The notes beneath the pieces were generated by a model. It was not told where the DNA came from. It made no database searches and saw nothing but the letters and a program-made list of their open reading frames with translations. 64,000 nt of DNA from Acetatifactor muris (GTDB taxonomy: Bacteria; Bacillota; Clostridia; Lachnospirales; Lachnospiraceae), in NCBI RefSeq assembly GCF_024623325.1, contig NZ_JANJZD010000029.1, positions 1 through 64,000 on the forward strand, in the 5' to 3' direction. Each line of letters starts with the position of its first letter. Within the stretch, counting starts at the first letter, position 1. Below are positions 45,048 through 54,603 of this stretch, one piece after another. The position numbers were made by a program, and so were the translations under genes.

Positions 45048-47105
45048 CTATATTTCATGATTTTCCAGCATACTGTCAACGGTTCGTTTCAACACGCCAA
45101 TCGCTTCGATAATGCCCACACCCTCCATCTGGCAGGCCGCAATATTCAGATGTCCGCCGCCGCCCATGCGCTCCATGATAATCTGCACATTCACCTCGTC
45201 AATAGAACGGGCACTGATATAAATTTTCCCCTGGTAATTAGTCAATACAAAGCTTGCCTTGATTCCCTTGATATTCAGCAGCTCGTTGGCCGCCTGTGCA
45301 CCGATAATGGTAGGACTGGGAAGCTCGTCCGCCGTACAGATGGAAATGGCAAAAAACTGTCTGTAAATCTCCGCCTGACTGACTGCATCCGCCTTGGCTT
45401 TATATTCGGCAGCCTCCTCCCGGAACAGCTTCCGGACACGTGTCACATCTGCTCCGTTGCGCCGCAGAAATGCAGCCGCCTCAAAGGTACGCACGCCTGT
45501 CTTCGTCATAAAATTGTTGGTATCAATCATGATGCCGGAATACATACAATCCGCTTCTTCCGAACGGATTTTGATATTATCATAAGTGTACTGCAGTATC
45601 TCCGATACCATCTCACAGGATGAGGATGCATAAGGTTCCACATAGGAAAGCGTGGCGTTCTCGATAGTCTCCGTCCCCTGTCTGTGATGGTCCAGTACCA
45701 CTACAGATTTACAGAACCGCAGCAATTCCGGACACTCTGTAATGGAAGGCTTATTCACATCCACCACCACCAGAACGGTGTTGCTTCCCGCAGCCTCAAT
45801 TGCCTGCTGGTTCCCGATAATCATATCGTCCTCATATCCCGGACTGTTCTGAAAAAGCTCAACCATCGGCTGTATTCCCGGGGTCACTTCATTCAGCACG
45901 ATATGGGCCTTGCGTCCCAGTGTCTGCGCAATCCGATAAATTCCCACTGTGGCACCGAAGCTGTCCGCATCCGGCATTCTGTGTCCCATGACCAGCACCT
46001 GATCCTTGCCGGTGATAATTTCCCGAAGGGCATGTGCTTTCACACGAGCCTTCACGCGGGTATTTTTTTCCACCTGCTGGCTCTTTCCTCCATAGTATGT
46101 AATGCTTTCCGGCGTCTTGATTACCGCCTGATCCCCGCCCCGCCCCAGCGCCAGATCTATGGCATTGCGGGAAAATTCATAGTTCTGGGCGTAGGTCAGT
46201 CCATCCAGCCCCACACCGATACTGATTGTCACCGCCATCTCGTTTCCGATATTTACCGTCTTCACATCTTCCAGCAAATCAAAACGGGCTTCCTGCAGCT
46301 GCGCAATGGCGCGCTTACGCATAATCACCAGATACTTGTCCTTCTCCAGCTTCTTACAGATACCGTCAAACGCCGATATATATTTATTTACCTTTCTGTC
46401 AATCAGCGCAATCAGCAGAGAACGGCGAACCTCTTCCACTCCCTGCAGAGCCTCATCGTAGTTATCCAGATAAATCATACCCACAGCCAGACTCTGATCA
46501 TCTACTTCCTGCAAGGCAATGTGCAATGCAGTCTCATCATAAAGATATACCGCAATCAGGTAACCATTATACCCTTCAGCGTCGATGATATCGCTGTGTT
46601 CCGCCATTTCTCTCAGAGAAATCTTTCTGAACTTCGCGACATATTCATTTCCCTCATACTCCAGCTCGTATTGCGCTTCGTCCACACCATCCTCTTCCGC
46701 ATCCGGCAGGCGATCTCTGGTAATGGTGGGAAAAAGGGATGTGATGGATTTCCTGTAGCCCTTTGGCTGGTGAATCACTGTCTCAAATGCTGTATTGGTC
46801 CATATCACTCTTCCTCCGTCATCCAGCAGTGCATACGGCAGGTCCAGTTCCCGCAGAAGCACACGCTGAATCTGTCCGTACTCTGTGGCAAAGCTTATAA
46901 GTTCATTCATAATGACCGGTTTATTATAAAAGTACAGGGACAGGGTAATTGCGAAATAAAATATGATATATCCCGCCAGAAGAAGTCCTGCGCGGGTATC
47001 AATCATCAGCATGGCAACCTCCACAATACACAGCAGTATGCCAAGATATATACTGAATTGTATATATGTCTTAATATGTCCCTTTAATTTTATCCTTTTC
47101 TTCAT
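45048..47105 (-). CDS. gdpP: Cyclic-di-AMP phosphodiesterase GdpP
   Basis: A 685-residue membrane protein with two N-terminal helices, a degenerate PAS domain (residues about 90-160), a degenerate GGDEF domain (residues about 180-310) and a C-terminal DHH-DHHA1 phosphodiesterase (MGHRMPDADSFGA; VVVDVNKPS; VVLDHHRQG; GGGGHLNIAAC). GdpP degrades c-di-AMP to pApA and so controls osmolyte balance and wall stress. It heads the gdpP-rplI-dnaB run. Confidence 0.95.
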   Translation of the reverse strand: MKKRIKLKGHIKTYIQFSIYLGILLCIVEVAMLMIDTRAGLLLAGYIIFYFAITLSLYFYNKPVIMNELISFATEYGQIQRVLLRELDLPYALLDDGGRVIWTNTAFETVIHQPKGYRKSITSLFPTITRDRLPDAEEDGVDEAQYELEYEGNEYVAKFRKISLREMAEHSDIIDAEGYNGYLIAVYLYDETALHIALQEVDDQSLAVGMIYLDNYDEALQGVEEVRRSLLIALIDRKVNKYISAFDGICKKLEKDKYLVIMRKRAIAQLQEARFDLLEDVKTVNIGNEMAVTISIGVGLDGLTYAQNYEFSRNAIDLALGRGGDQAVIKTPESITYYGGKSQQVEKNTRVKARVKAHALREIITGKDQVLVMGHRMPDADSFGATVGIYRIAQTLGRKAHIVLNEVTPGIQPMVELFQNSPGYEDDMIIGNQQAIEAAGSNTVLVVVDVNKPSITECPELLRFCKSVVVLDHHRQGTETIENATLSYVEPYASSSCEMVSEILQYTYDNIKIRSEEADCMYSGIMIDTNNFMTKTGVRTFEAAAFLRRNGADVTRVRKLFREEAAEYKAKADAVSQAEIYRQFFAISICTADELPSPTIIGAQAANELLNIKGIKASFVLTNYQGKIYISARSIDEVNVQIIMERMGGGGHLNIAACQMEGVGIIEAIGVLKRTVDSMLENHEI

Positions 47106-47213
47106 ATGAGTACCTTATTTTCTTTTAAGATTGAACAATAAATTCATTATATCATATTCTTCAGTGCTATGCCACAATTTAATTTGTCTAATAAGGAAAT
47201 GTTTTGTAGAAAA

Positions 47214-47251
47214 GAAAAAACCAACCGTCCTTTCGAACAGTTGGTTTGCCG
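47214..47251 (-). terminator. Terminator of the rpsF-ssb-rpsR operon
   Basis: On the minus strand AAACCAAC pairs with GTTGGTTT around an inner GTTCG/CGGAC-like hairpin and is followed by TTTTCTTTTC. It starts about 10 nt past the rpsR stop. Confidence 0.85.
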
Positions 47252-47260
47252 CTTTCATTC

Positions 47261-47524
47261 TTAATCCTGCACATAGGGCATAAGGGCCACATGACGTGCT
47301 CTCTTAATCGCTGCCGTCAGAGCTCTCTGATGCTTTGCACAGTTGCCGGTAATGCGGCGGGGAAGAATCTTCCCTCTCTCGGACACATACCTTTTCAGCT
47401 TGTTGGTATCCTTGTAATCAATCACATTATCCTTGCCGCAGAATACACAGACTTTCCTCTTCCTGCGGACTCCGCCCCTCTTTCTCACCGGGCCGTCGGG
47501 TTTCTCTGCCTTATTATAAGCCAT
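47261..47524 (-). CDS. rpsR: 30S ribosomal protein S18
   Basis: An 87-residue protein with the S18 segments CVFCGKDNVIDYKDTNKLKRY, RGKILPRRITGNCAKHQR and AIKRARHVALMPY. The three cysteines in VCVFC and NC mark a zinc-binding-type paralogue. GGAGG lies before the ATG at 47524. Last gene of rpsF-ssb-rpsR. Confidence 0.97.
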   Translation of the reverse strand: MAYNKAEKPDGPVRKRGGVRRKRKVCVFCGKDNVIDYKDTNKLKRYVSERGKILPRRITGNCAKHQRALTAAIKRARHVALMPYVQD

Positions 47525-47554
47525 GTCAATGCCTCCTATCACACATAGTCAAAC

Positions 47555-48031
47555 TTAATTAAACGGTAATTCCTCGTCAATGCCGTCAGGGATATTCATA
47601 AATCCGTCTCCCGCGCCGGCAGGTGCCGGAGCACTGTTTCCACCGCCGGAGAAGCCGCCGTTATTATAGCTTCCGCCACCCCCAAAACCGCCGGCATTTC
47701 CACCTGATGCATTCTTGCTCTCGGCAAACTCAATCTCATCCACCATCACCCGGACACTGTACACCATCTGTCCGTCCTTATTGGTGTAATTATCATTCTG
47801 AACCCTGCCGGAGAGGAGGATTTTAATCCCCTTATGCAGATATCTCTCCACAAATTCAGCCTGCTTACCGAATGCGGTACAGTTGAAAAAATCTGCGTCC
47901 GGTTCTCCTTCACGCTTAAAACGCCTGTCCACCGCCACAGAAAAACGCGCCACTGCGGTCTGACTTGCTCCCTGAGAATATCTAACCTCCGGGTCTCTCG
48001 TTAAACGTCCCATAAGAATTACTTTATTCAT
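47555..48031 (-). CDS. ssb: Single-stranded DNA-binding protein
   Basis: A 158-residue protein with an N-terminal OB fold (MNKVILMGRLTRDPEVRY), a Gly/Asn-rich linker and the acidic tip DEELPFN that binds partner proteins. It coats single-stranded DNA. It sits between rpsF and rpsR as in most Firmicutes. Confidence 0.96.
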   Translation of the reverse strand: MNKVILMGRLTRDPEVRYSQGASQTAVARFSVAVDRRFKREGEPDADFFNCTAFGKQAEFVERYLHKGIKILLSGRVQNDNYTNKDGQMVYSVRVMVDEIEFAESKNASGGNAGGFGGGGSYNNGGFSGGGNSAPAPAGAGDGFMNIPDGIDEELPFN

Positions 48032-48052
48032 ATTTGGTTTCTCGCTTTCTTA

Positions 48053-48343
48053 TTAAGCCTCATCCTGTCTGACAATCAGATATCTGACAACGTTGTCCAT
48101 AATGCGGATACGGCTCTCAATCTCGATGGGAGCAGTACTTTCAGCGTCAAATCTGATGAAATAATAGAAAGCTTCCTTCATCTTCTGGATTTCGTAAGCA
48201 AGTCTCTTCTTGCCCCACTCGTCCACCTCCGTGATGACGCCGCCGAATCTTTCCACAAGAGCTTTGCATTTGTCAATGACAGCAGCTCTCTCTTCATCTT
48301 CAATCTTAGCAGATACGACTACGGCTAACTCATACTTGTTCAT
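48053..48343 (-). CDS. rpsF: 30S ribosomal protein S6
   Basis: A 96-residue protein starting MNKYELAVVVSAKIEDEER with GGVITEVDEWGKKRLAYEIQ and the C-terminal NVVRYLIVR. AAAGGAGG precedes the ATG. In the ~65-nt leader a hairpin GCTCGCA/TGCGGGC lies just upstream of the ribosome binding site and may be the S6:S18 autoregulatory site, though the detailed consensus was not checked. Confidence 0.95.
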   Translation of the reverse strand: MNKYELAVVVSAKIEDEERAAVIDKCKALVERFGGVITEVDEWGKKRLAYEIQKMKEAFYYFIRFDAESTAPIEIESRIRIMDNVVRYLIVRQDEA

Positions 48344-48415
48344 GCTCTGTTACCTCCTTTTGGTCTCTGGCCCGCACTCCATGCGAGCAAGGAATTTAAT
48401 TCATCACGAGTAAAT

Positions 48416-48444
48416 ATGATAACATATATTTCCTGATATTACAA
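48416..48444 (-). promoter_or_regulatory. rpsF operon promoter
   Basis: On the minus strand TTGTAA (48439-48444) and TATCAT (48416-48421) are 17 nt apart, giving a leader of about 65 nt. Confidence 0.6.
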
Positions 48445-48620
48445 GTATTTTTTCCGCTTTTTGTGATATTTCGTAACCGTTCAGACACATACAGATATCA
48501 CCACTGTTAAAACATACTTGTCATTCCCTCAAATATAACGTATACTATACGAAAGAAAATGACGCAGAAAAACTGGCTCATTGTGGATTATATAATAGAA
48601 AGGCTGGAACAACTGGAACA

Positions 48621-48773
48621 ATGAAATTAACCGCACATAAAAGATTTTTCCTTCAGATTTTTCTGATGACAGCAGCCATTGTGCTGATGCTCATCGGGCT
48701 GATTAACGGCGAGGCACAAACCGTTATGGGAAAGGCCGTAAACATCTGTCTGGAGTGTATTGGAATTGGATAA
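48621..48773 (+). CDS. CD1871A-type CXXC membrane peptide
   Basis: A 50-residue protein with one transmembrane helix (FFLQIFLMTAAIVLMLIGLI) and the C-terminal ending NICLECIGIG. This matches the CD1871A family of short CXXC proteins found next to polyferredoxin genes in Clostridia. The next gene starts inside its last codons, so they are translationally coupled and the product may be a subunit or redox partner of that membrane protein. Confidence 0.85.
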   Translation: MKLTAHKRFFLQIFLMTAAIVLMLIGLINGEAQTVMGKAVNICLECIGIG

Positions 48774-49632
48774 GAGAAAAACAGTACAGGCATTATTCGC
48801 TTTTACCACCAATGCCCATGTGCAGGGCTTTCTGAAAGGTAAGATTTACAGGGGAAAGCTGAAAAATGTCTGTGTGCCGGGATTGAACTGCTATTCCTGC
48901 CCCGGTGCGCTGGGCGCCTGCCCCATTGGCGCAATGCAGGCGGTGGAGGGCAGCACAAAATACGGAATTTCCATGTATGTTCTGGGCTTTCTCGTCTTCG
49001 CAGGCTTGCTTGCCGGGAGATTTGTATGCGGCTGGCTCTGTCCCTTCGGCCTTGTCCAGGAACTGCTTCATAAAATTCCCCTCAGGAAAATCCGGGTACC
49101 CAAAAAAATAAACTCCATTCTGAAATGGGTAAAGTATTTTATTTTACTTATATTTGTAATACTTCTGCCGATTTTGACAGTGGACAGTTTCGGACTTTCC
49201 ACCCCTTATTTTTGTAAGTATATCTGCCCGGCAGGTACTCTGGAGGGCGGTCTTCCTCTTCTTTTGCTGAACAAATCCCTACGCACGGCCGTGGGCTTTC
49301 TGTTCTCATGGAAGCTGCTGATTCTGATTCTTGTCATCGCTGCCTCCATTGTAATCTTTCGGCCGTTTTGCCGTTATCTCTGCCCTCTGGGTGCATTTTA
49401 TTCTTTCTTCAATTCGGTCAGTCTGTATCGCTATCAGATTGATTCATCAAAATGCATCAAATGCGGCAAATGCTCCGGAAACTGCAAAATGGACATAGAT
49501 GTCTGCAAAAAGCCCAATTCACCGGAGTGTATCCGCTGCGGTGCATGTGTCAGGGCCTGTCCCACAGGGGCCATATCCGGGACCCTGAAAAAGAAGGAAA
49601 AAGCCTGTGGAAAAATCACAGAATCTCCTTAA
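48760..49632 (+). CDS. NapH/NosR-like membrane polyferredoxin
   Basis: A 290-residue membrane protein with cysteine motifs in LNCYSCPGALGACPIGA, FVCGWLCPFG, CKYICPAGT, CRYLCPLGA and two classical [4Fe-4S] motifs CIKCGKCSGNCK and CIRCGACVRACP at the C-terminus, plus about five helices. It probably moves electrons across or along the membrane. The start is a TTG at 48760 with GGAG 8 nt upstream, overlapping the CXXC peptide gene by 14 nt. The electron acceptor is not identified; FMN-binding or RNF-type partners are not adjacent. Confidence 0.87.
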   Translation: MELDKRKTVQALFAFTTNAHVQGFLKGKIYRGKLKNVCVPGLNCYSCPGALGACPIGAMQAVEGSTKYGISMYVLGFLVFAGLLAGRFVCGWLCPFGLVQELLHKIPLRKIRVPKKINSILKWVKYFILLIFVILLPILTVDSFGLSTPYFCKYICPAGTLEGGLPLLLLNKSLRTAVGFLFSWKLLILILVIAASIVIFRPFCRYLCPLGAFYSFFNSVSLYRYQIDSSKCIKCGKCSGNCKMDIDVCKKPNSPECIRCGACVRACPTGAISGTLKKKEKACGKITESP

Positions 49633-49789
49633 TACTTTTCTCCAGAAGTCTGCGGGCTATCATAATCTGATGCCCGCAGCCCTTACATTTCAGGCGGAAA
49701 TCCGCTCCGGAACGCAGCACCTCCCACTCTTTGCTTCCGCAGGGATGCTGCTTTTTCAATCTCACCATGTCTCCAACATTGATGTCCAT
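49616..49789 (-). CDS. DUF951 protein
   Basis: A 57-residue protein starting MDINVGDMVRLKKQHPCGSKEW, with a cysteine set HPCG...LKCKGCG suited to metal binding and the tail RRLLEKSI. These are the hallmarks of DUF951. GGAGG lies 8 nt upstream. Its 3' end overlaps the convergent polyferredoxin gene by 17 nt. Confidence 0.9.
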   Translation of the reverse strand: MDINVGDMVRLKKQHPCGSKEWEVLRSGADFRLKCKGCGHQIMIARRLLEKSIKEIL

Positions 49790-49935
49790 CTCTCTATCCT
49801 CCAGCAATACAATACTCGATCTGCAAATCTATATCATAAATCCTTTTCTCTGCCGCCGGCTAAGCCTGCTCCCAGAGAGCATTTTACCCCCCCCCGCTTT
49901 GGGCCGCATCTACAGGAAGTCCGCACATTTTCGCC

Positions 49936-50775
49936 TCACAAATTTCCCACCAGAAAATCCTTCACCACCCCCAGAAATTCTCTGAGCAGATTGTTGGGCC
50001 CCATTCCCAGCACCGAGCTGGCTGCCAGTCCCTCCACATTGGCATATCCCTGCTTTCTGGCGATGCCCAGCGCACGGAACACATGAAAATTATTGGTCAC
50101 AATGACCACTTCTGCATTCTCCGGATCCAGCAATGCTCCGCTGAACACCAGATTCTCATAGGTGTTGGAAGACTTGTCTTCCAACAGAATCCGGTCCTGT
50201 GCAATCCCGGCTTCCACCAGGTAATCCCGCATCCCGGCGGCCTCCGACATGATTTCATTACTCCCCTGGCCACCGGAGACAATCACCTTTGTGTCCGGGT
50301 TCTCCGTCAGGTAAGCCGCAGCCTTGTCCAGCCTCCTTCGCAGCACCTCGCTGGGGCCCGTTGTCTTCCACTGGGCCCCCAATACGATACAGTAATCGGC
50401 ACCCGGCTTCGCCTGCGCGTTATACTGCGAAAGAATCATTCCTTCCACTGTACAGAATAAAAGCAGCCCTACCAGAAAGATACCACAGCAGATTCCCTTT
50501 ATCCATCCGGGGATCGCCTCCATCAGCCGTTCACTGCGCAGAATTGCGGCGAGCGCCAGGCACATAAGCCCCAGACATCCCCAGATCAGGAAGAACCAGG
50601 TGCCGAAACCCATAATGGCAATTCCCGCACAATATGCAAGGCAGCTGATACCCAGAACACAGAATACTACTGCGCCCGGAAATCTTTTTCTCTGTCCCCT
50701 TCCCCTTTTCTCCAGGCGGATAATTCTCCTGCTCCGCTCCCGGGGAATCAGTTGTTGAAATTTACCTCTTCTCAT
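49936..50775 (-). CDS. YdcF/SanA-like membrane protein (DUF218)
   Basis: A 279-residue protein with a basic N-terminus, three helices and a C-terminal DUF218 domain of about 160 residues: DYCIVLGAQWKTTGPSEVLRRRLDKA, VIVSGGQGSNE, EDKSSNTYENLVFS and VVIVTNNFHVFRA. Family members bind nucleotide-like or lipid-linked substrates and are linked to envelope maintenance. A region with many -10-like boxes lies upstream. Confidence 0.88.
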   Translation of the reverse strand: MRRGKFQQLIPRERSRRIIRLEKRGRGQRKRFPGAVVFCVLGISCLAYCAGIAIMGFGTWFFLIWGCLGLMCLALAAILRSERLMEAIPGWIKGICCGIFLVGLLLFCTVEGMILSQYNAQAKPGADYCIVLGAQWKTTGPSEVLRRRLDKAAAYLTENPDTKVIVSGGQGSNEIMSEAAGMRDYLVEAGIAQDRILLEDKSSNTYENLVFSGALLDPENAEVVIVTNNFHVFRALGIARKQGYANVEGLAASSVLGMGPNNLLREFLGVVKDFLVGNL

Positions 50776-50845
50776 TCTCTTTTATCCATCTGTGAGTCAA
50801 TCACTGTTTCTGTCCATAACCACTTGTTTCCCGAAAATATAAGAT

Positions 50846-51063
50846 ATTATACCATGATTATAGTCCAATCATGGTATGGATGGCCATTCGGCCGTTTCCT
50901 GCCAAGAATATGGTCACATTATACCATGTGCGCAGAAAATCAAGCGGCTCCGAAGGAGACATTTGATTTTCAAGCCATGGACTTCCAGGTATAATGCATC
51001 ACACAGTGATGGCAAGTCAGCTTATGCTGACTTGTATTCTGCGAATGCAGAATCATTATACCA
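50846..51063. repeat. Non-coding multi-hairpin element B
   Basis: ATTATACCA recurs at 50846, 50918 and 51055, and in reverse as GGTATAAT at 50988-50995, and hairpins lie at or between these sites: TACCATGATT/AATCATGGTA (50850-50876), outer stem GAAAATCAA/TTGATTTTC (50935-50943 with 50963-50971) enclosing CTCC/GGAG, CAAGTCAGC/GCTGACTTG (51013-51034) and ATTCTGC/GCAGAAT (51036-51053). On the minus strand each ATTATACCA reads TGGTATAAT, an extended -10 box. There is no gene here. The nested-stem layout resembles element A at 16.0-16.46 kb. Confidence 0.6.
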
Positions 51064-51381
51064 TATCCTTCCCTGCGTCTGCAATTCATCCAAATCTAAA
51101 AAAATCTTCAGATTTTCTGAATCAGAAAAATAAACCCGGAAATATCATTGCAGGTGACAGGCAAATATTTTATAATCAGATATACAGGCAGAAAGCCGGA
51201 AGGACTGTCAGACGAATGTACAGGAACGTTTTTCTGAACACAAGAGGTGTTTTAAATGAATGATTATACCACAGCTACACCATTATCACGGCACATATAC
51301 TTTCGGAAACCGGCAGAGACCTATAGACAGTACCACAGAAAAGAATTGTTACAAAATTACCGGAAAGGCAGGGAACATGCT

Positions 51382-52110
51382 ATGGAAAAAACACAGGAAG
51401 CCATTGAAGCATTAAAGGAAATCATTCAGAAATACGACAACATTGTATTTTTCGGTGGTGCGGGCGTGTCCACGGAAAGCGGGATTCCGGACTTCCGCAG
51501 TGTGGACGGGCTGTATCATCAGCAGTATGATTATCCGCCGGAGACGATTCTGAGCCACACCTTCTATCGCCGCAATCCGGAGGAATTTTACCGCTTTTAC
51601 CGCAATAAAATGCTTTTCCCGGACGCCAGGCCCAACGCCGCTCACCTGAAGCTGGCGGAACTGGAAAAGGCCGGGAAGCTGCGGGCTGTCATTACCCAGA
51701 ATATCGACGGTCTCCATCAGGCGGCCGGCAGCCGCACCGTCCTGGAGCTGCACGGCTCCGTCCTGCGCAATTACTGTGAAAAGTGCGGCCGGTTTTATGG
51801 TCTGGACTTTATCCGGAACAGCACAGGCGTTCCTGTATGTGAGAAATGCGGGGGCTCCGTAAAGCCGGATGTGGTTCTCTATGAAGAAGGGCTGAATCAG
51901 AAAACCATAAACGATGCGGTGCACTTTATTCATGATGCGGAAGTACTCCTCATTGGCGGCACTTCTCTGGCAGTATATCCCGCCGCCGGTCTCATCGACT
52001 ATTTCAGCGGCGCTAAGCTGGCAGTGATCAATAAAGCCCCCACTCCCCGGGACACCCACGCAGACCTTCTGATTCAGGCGCCCATCGGAGAGGTTTTCGC
52101 GCAGCTGTAG
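51382..52110 (+). CDS. cobB: NAD-dependent protein deacylase (sirtuin)
   Basis: A 242-residue Sir2-family enzyme with FFGGAGVSTESGIPDFRS (NAD binding) near residue 22, TQNIDGLHQAAGS, the catalytic histidine in LHGSV, four zinc cysteines (CEKCG, CEKCG) and GGTSLAVYPAAGL. It removes acyl groups from lysines and makes nicotinamide. The internal ATG at 51382 is where the family begins; an ATG 42 codons upstream is in frame but the extra residues are not conserved-looking. Confidence 0.94.
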   Translation: MEKTQEAIEALKEIIQKYDNIVFFGGAGVSTESGIPDFRSVDGLYHQQYDYPPETILSHTFYRRNPEEFYRFYRNKMLFPDARPNAAHLKLAELEKAGKLRAVITQNIDGLHQAAGSRTVLELHGSVLRNYCEKCGRFYGLDFIRNSTGVPVCEKCGGSVKPDVVLYEEGLNQKTINDAVHFIHDAEVLLIGGTSLAVYPAAGLIDYFSGAKLAVINKAPTPRDTHADLLIQAPIGEVFAQL

Positions 52111-52285
52111 GCGTTCTGCGTATCATTATTCCTGTTACCGACACCTTCCGGTTGACATCATGAAGATTTCAGCAGCCGGAAGGGTACTCCTCCATTGCCT
52201 CCTGCCGGGCACCTTCGGACGATATTATGCAGATTTCAGGTCCCACATAGTACTGCAGGCGGCTATACGGTACTGACAACACCTG

Positions 52286-53857
52286 TCATGGCAGCGCCGC
52301 CTTCCGGTCCATCCCCCATACGGCGGCGGCCAGCAGGACTGCTGTCACCGCATACACCGCAGCCGCCGGAATATCCGGACAGACAAGCAGTACCGCGGCG
52401 GGAACCAGTACCGACACCAGGCACACCAGCATGGTCAGCATTGTGGATGCGCTCTGCTTGACCACCCGCACTTCATTTTCCCAGTCAAAGACAGGAAATC
52501 TGCTGTTGACCGCCAGGCCTGCCCTTGCGCCGAAGACAATGTAAACCGCCGGAACTGCCAGCAGGCATAGGGCGTCCACATCTGCCGGTCGAAGTGCTAT
52601 GAAAAGCAGCGCTTCCGAAACCAGGTAAAAGGGAAGGGACACCAGGAGCTTCGTCACCACCTTGCTTCGAATCACATCTTTTTCCGTCACAGGCAGCGTC
52701 TGCAGCATCCACCACTGCTTTCCCTCCATGGAAATGGAGCAGGCTGTCAGCGGTATCATTGCCGGAAGGAATCCCACGAGAAGCGGCAATATTCTGCTTA
52801 CCACCCCGGGAAGTCCCAGCATGGCTTCCACGGTTTCCGGACCAGTCGCCAACACGGCTATGGCCAGGATCAGCATCAGAATCTCCCCCATCAGCGTATT
52901 CGTCGCATAAATGGTGGAAGAAAAATAATGTCGAAGCTCCCGTTCCACCATAGTCCGAAGCACTGACTTTCTCTGAAGTACCCGCATCCGGTAATTGCCT
53001 TTCGTCTCCCTGGCCCCCAACAGCATACAGATATTCACGTAAAAGTGTCGGAGGATTTCCAGGAACAGGAGAAAGCTCCCCAGCGACACTGCCAGGAACA
53101 GCAAAAGCTTTACCGCCTCTCCCTTTCCCATGGCATCTGCAATCCATATAGCCGGCGGATACATGCTGCGAATCTGCCCTTCCATCTGTCCTGCCATCTG
53201 CTCCATCATACCCATCAGTTCACTCTCTTCCATGGCGCTCATACGCATACTTCCAATCATAATCACGCACACAAAACCAATTGTCAGCACAATGGAAATC
53301 AGATTCTTCCGCTTCCATCTGCTGCTGATCCCTGCAATCAGGGCACCCATTATGGAAGCCAGAGTCAGCGGCAGAAGAGGCAGAAAAATGCCCGCCGCAA
53401 TGCCATAGATCCAGAATATCACCCCCGGATTCTCCATCAATCCGCACACTGCCATTCCCGGCAGAAGCACCAGAAAACCCAGCAGCATACTTGTGATGTA
53501 CATGGACAGAAACCGGCTGACAATAATCGCTCTGACTGTAACCGGCACAGCGATCTGCTTTTCATAGGCCTTCCTGTCAAAAAGTACCGGCCCCGCCTTG
53601 AATAGGGTAAAGAAAAATATCAGCAGGGAGACACTCACCGACAGCACCGCCGGCACAAGCTTTCCCAGCCCCATGGTAATGAGTCCATAGCTCAGAGCGC
53701 ATACATAGCCCGCCAGCATGACAATCAGGAACACCCACAAAATTCCGAACAGATAGTATCTTCTCTTCTTCCGGGCATCTTTGGTATGACGAAATTCATT
53801 GAGTCCGAACATCCCATACAGGGAAAGCTTCGTCAACAGCCTAATTTGTCTCGTCAT
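52286..53857 (-). CDS. ABC-2 type exporter permease
   Basis: A 523-residue membrane protein with about twelve hydrophobic segments in two halves and no nucleotide-binding motif. It overlaps the end of the adjacent ATPase gene by 17 nt, so the two make one exporter. The architecture resembles large ABC-2 permeases of Firmicutes. The transported substrate is unknown. Confidence 0.83.
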   Translation of the reverse strand: MTRQIRLLTKLSLYGMFGLNEFRHTKDARKKRRYYLFGILWVFLIVMLAGYVCALSYGLITMGLGKLVPAVLSVSVSLLIFFFTLFKAGPVLFDRKAYEKQIAVPVTVRAIIVSRFLSMYITSMLLGFLVLLPGMAVCGLMENPGVIFWIYGIAAGIFLPLLPLTLASIMGALIAGISSRWKRKNLISIVLTIGFVCVIMIGSMRMSAMEESELMGMMEQMAGQMEGQIRSMYPPAIWIADAMGKGEAVKLLLFLAVSLGSFLLFLEILRHFYVNICMLLGARETKGNYRMRVLQRKSVLRTMVERELRHYFSSTIYATNTLMGEILMLILAIAVLATGPETVEAMLGLPGVVSRILPLLVGFLPAMIPLTACSISMEGKQWWMLQTLPVTEKDVIRSKVVTKLLVSLPFYLVSEALLFIALRPADVDALCLLAVPAVYIVFGARAGLAVNSRFPVFDWENEVRVVKQSASTMLTMLVCLVSVLVPAAVLLVCPDIPAAAVYAVTAVLLAAAVWGMDRKAALP

Positions 53858-54563
53858 GATGAGTCACCTCCATAAACACATCCTCCAGAGACTTATCCCT
53901 GGTCAGCTCTCCGGTATCTCCCTCCACAATCAGCCTGCCGTCTGAAATCACAGCAATGCGGTTGCAGAGCTTCTCCGCCACCTCCAGCACATGAGTGGAG
54001 AAGAAAATGGCGCTTCCCTTTTCACATAAAGCACGCATTTTCCCCTTCAGCAGCAGAGAAGCCTCCGGGTCAAGCCCCACGAAAGGCTCATCCAGAACCA
54101 GCAGCTTCGGCTCATGAATCAGCGCCCCGATGATGGCCAGCTTCTGCCGCATTCCATGGGAATAAGTGGAGACCAGATCTCCCAGAACCGAATAGATTCC
54201 GAAATCTTCGGCCTCTGCGCGGATGCGCTCCTCCCGCTCCGCAGCGGATACCTGCCAGATGTCCGCCAGAAAATTCAGATACTGAATCCCGGTCAGATAT
54301 TCATAGATATCCGGATTGTCCGGGATATAGGCCGTCACCTTTTTACAGGCCAGGGACTGCGTCCGCACACTCTTCCCGTCTATCAGAATTTCTCCGCTGT
54401 CAAAATCATGGATTCCCACGATACTTTTAATGGTAGTAGTCTTCCCCGCTCCGTTATGGCCGATGAACCCATAGATATCCCCCGGATGCACGCGAAGCGA
54501 CAGATCTGCCACCGCAGTCTTACCGCCCTTATAGGTTTTCGTCAGATGCTTTACCTCCAGCAT
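53841..54563 (-). CDS. ABC transporter ATP-binding protein
   Basis: A 240-residue ATPase with Walker A GHNGAGKTTT near residue 38, signature YSHGMRQKLA, Walker B LLVLDEPFVGLDP and H-loop STHVLEVA. It energises the permease encoded just downstream. GGAGGAG precedes the ATG. The insertion point of the mobile element lies only about 50-100 nt upstream of its promoter. Confidence 0.94.
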   Translation of the reverse strand: MLEVKHLTKTYKGGKTAVADLSLRVHPGDIYGFIGHNGAGKTTTIKSIVGIHDFDSGEILIDGKSVRTQSLACKKVTAYIPDNPDIYEYLTGIQYLNFLADIWQVSAAEREERIRAEAEDFGIYSVLGDLVSTYSHGMRQKLAIIGALIHEPKLLVLDEPFVGLDPEASLLLKGKMRALCEKGSAIFFSTHVLEVAEKLCNRIAVISDGRLIVEGDTGELTRDKSLEDVFMEVTHHDETN

Positions 54564-54603
54564 GTCTTCTCCTCCTCTGCCATTAAATCTTATTGATATT
54601 ATT

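Noticed and set aside
45684..47087. 467-codon plus-strand open frame
   Set aside because: Antisense shadow of gdpP; no ribosome binding site and no protein-like features.
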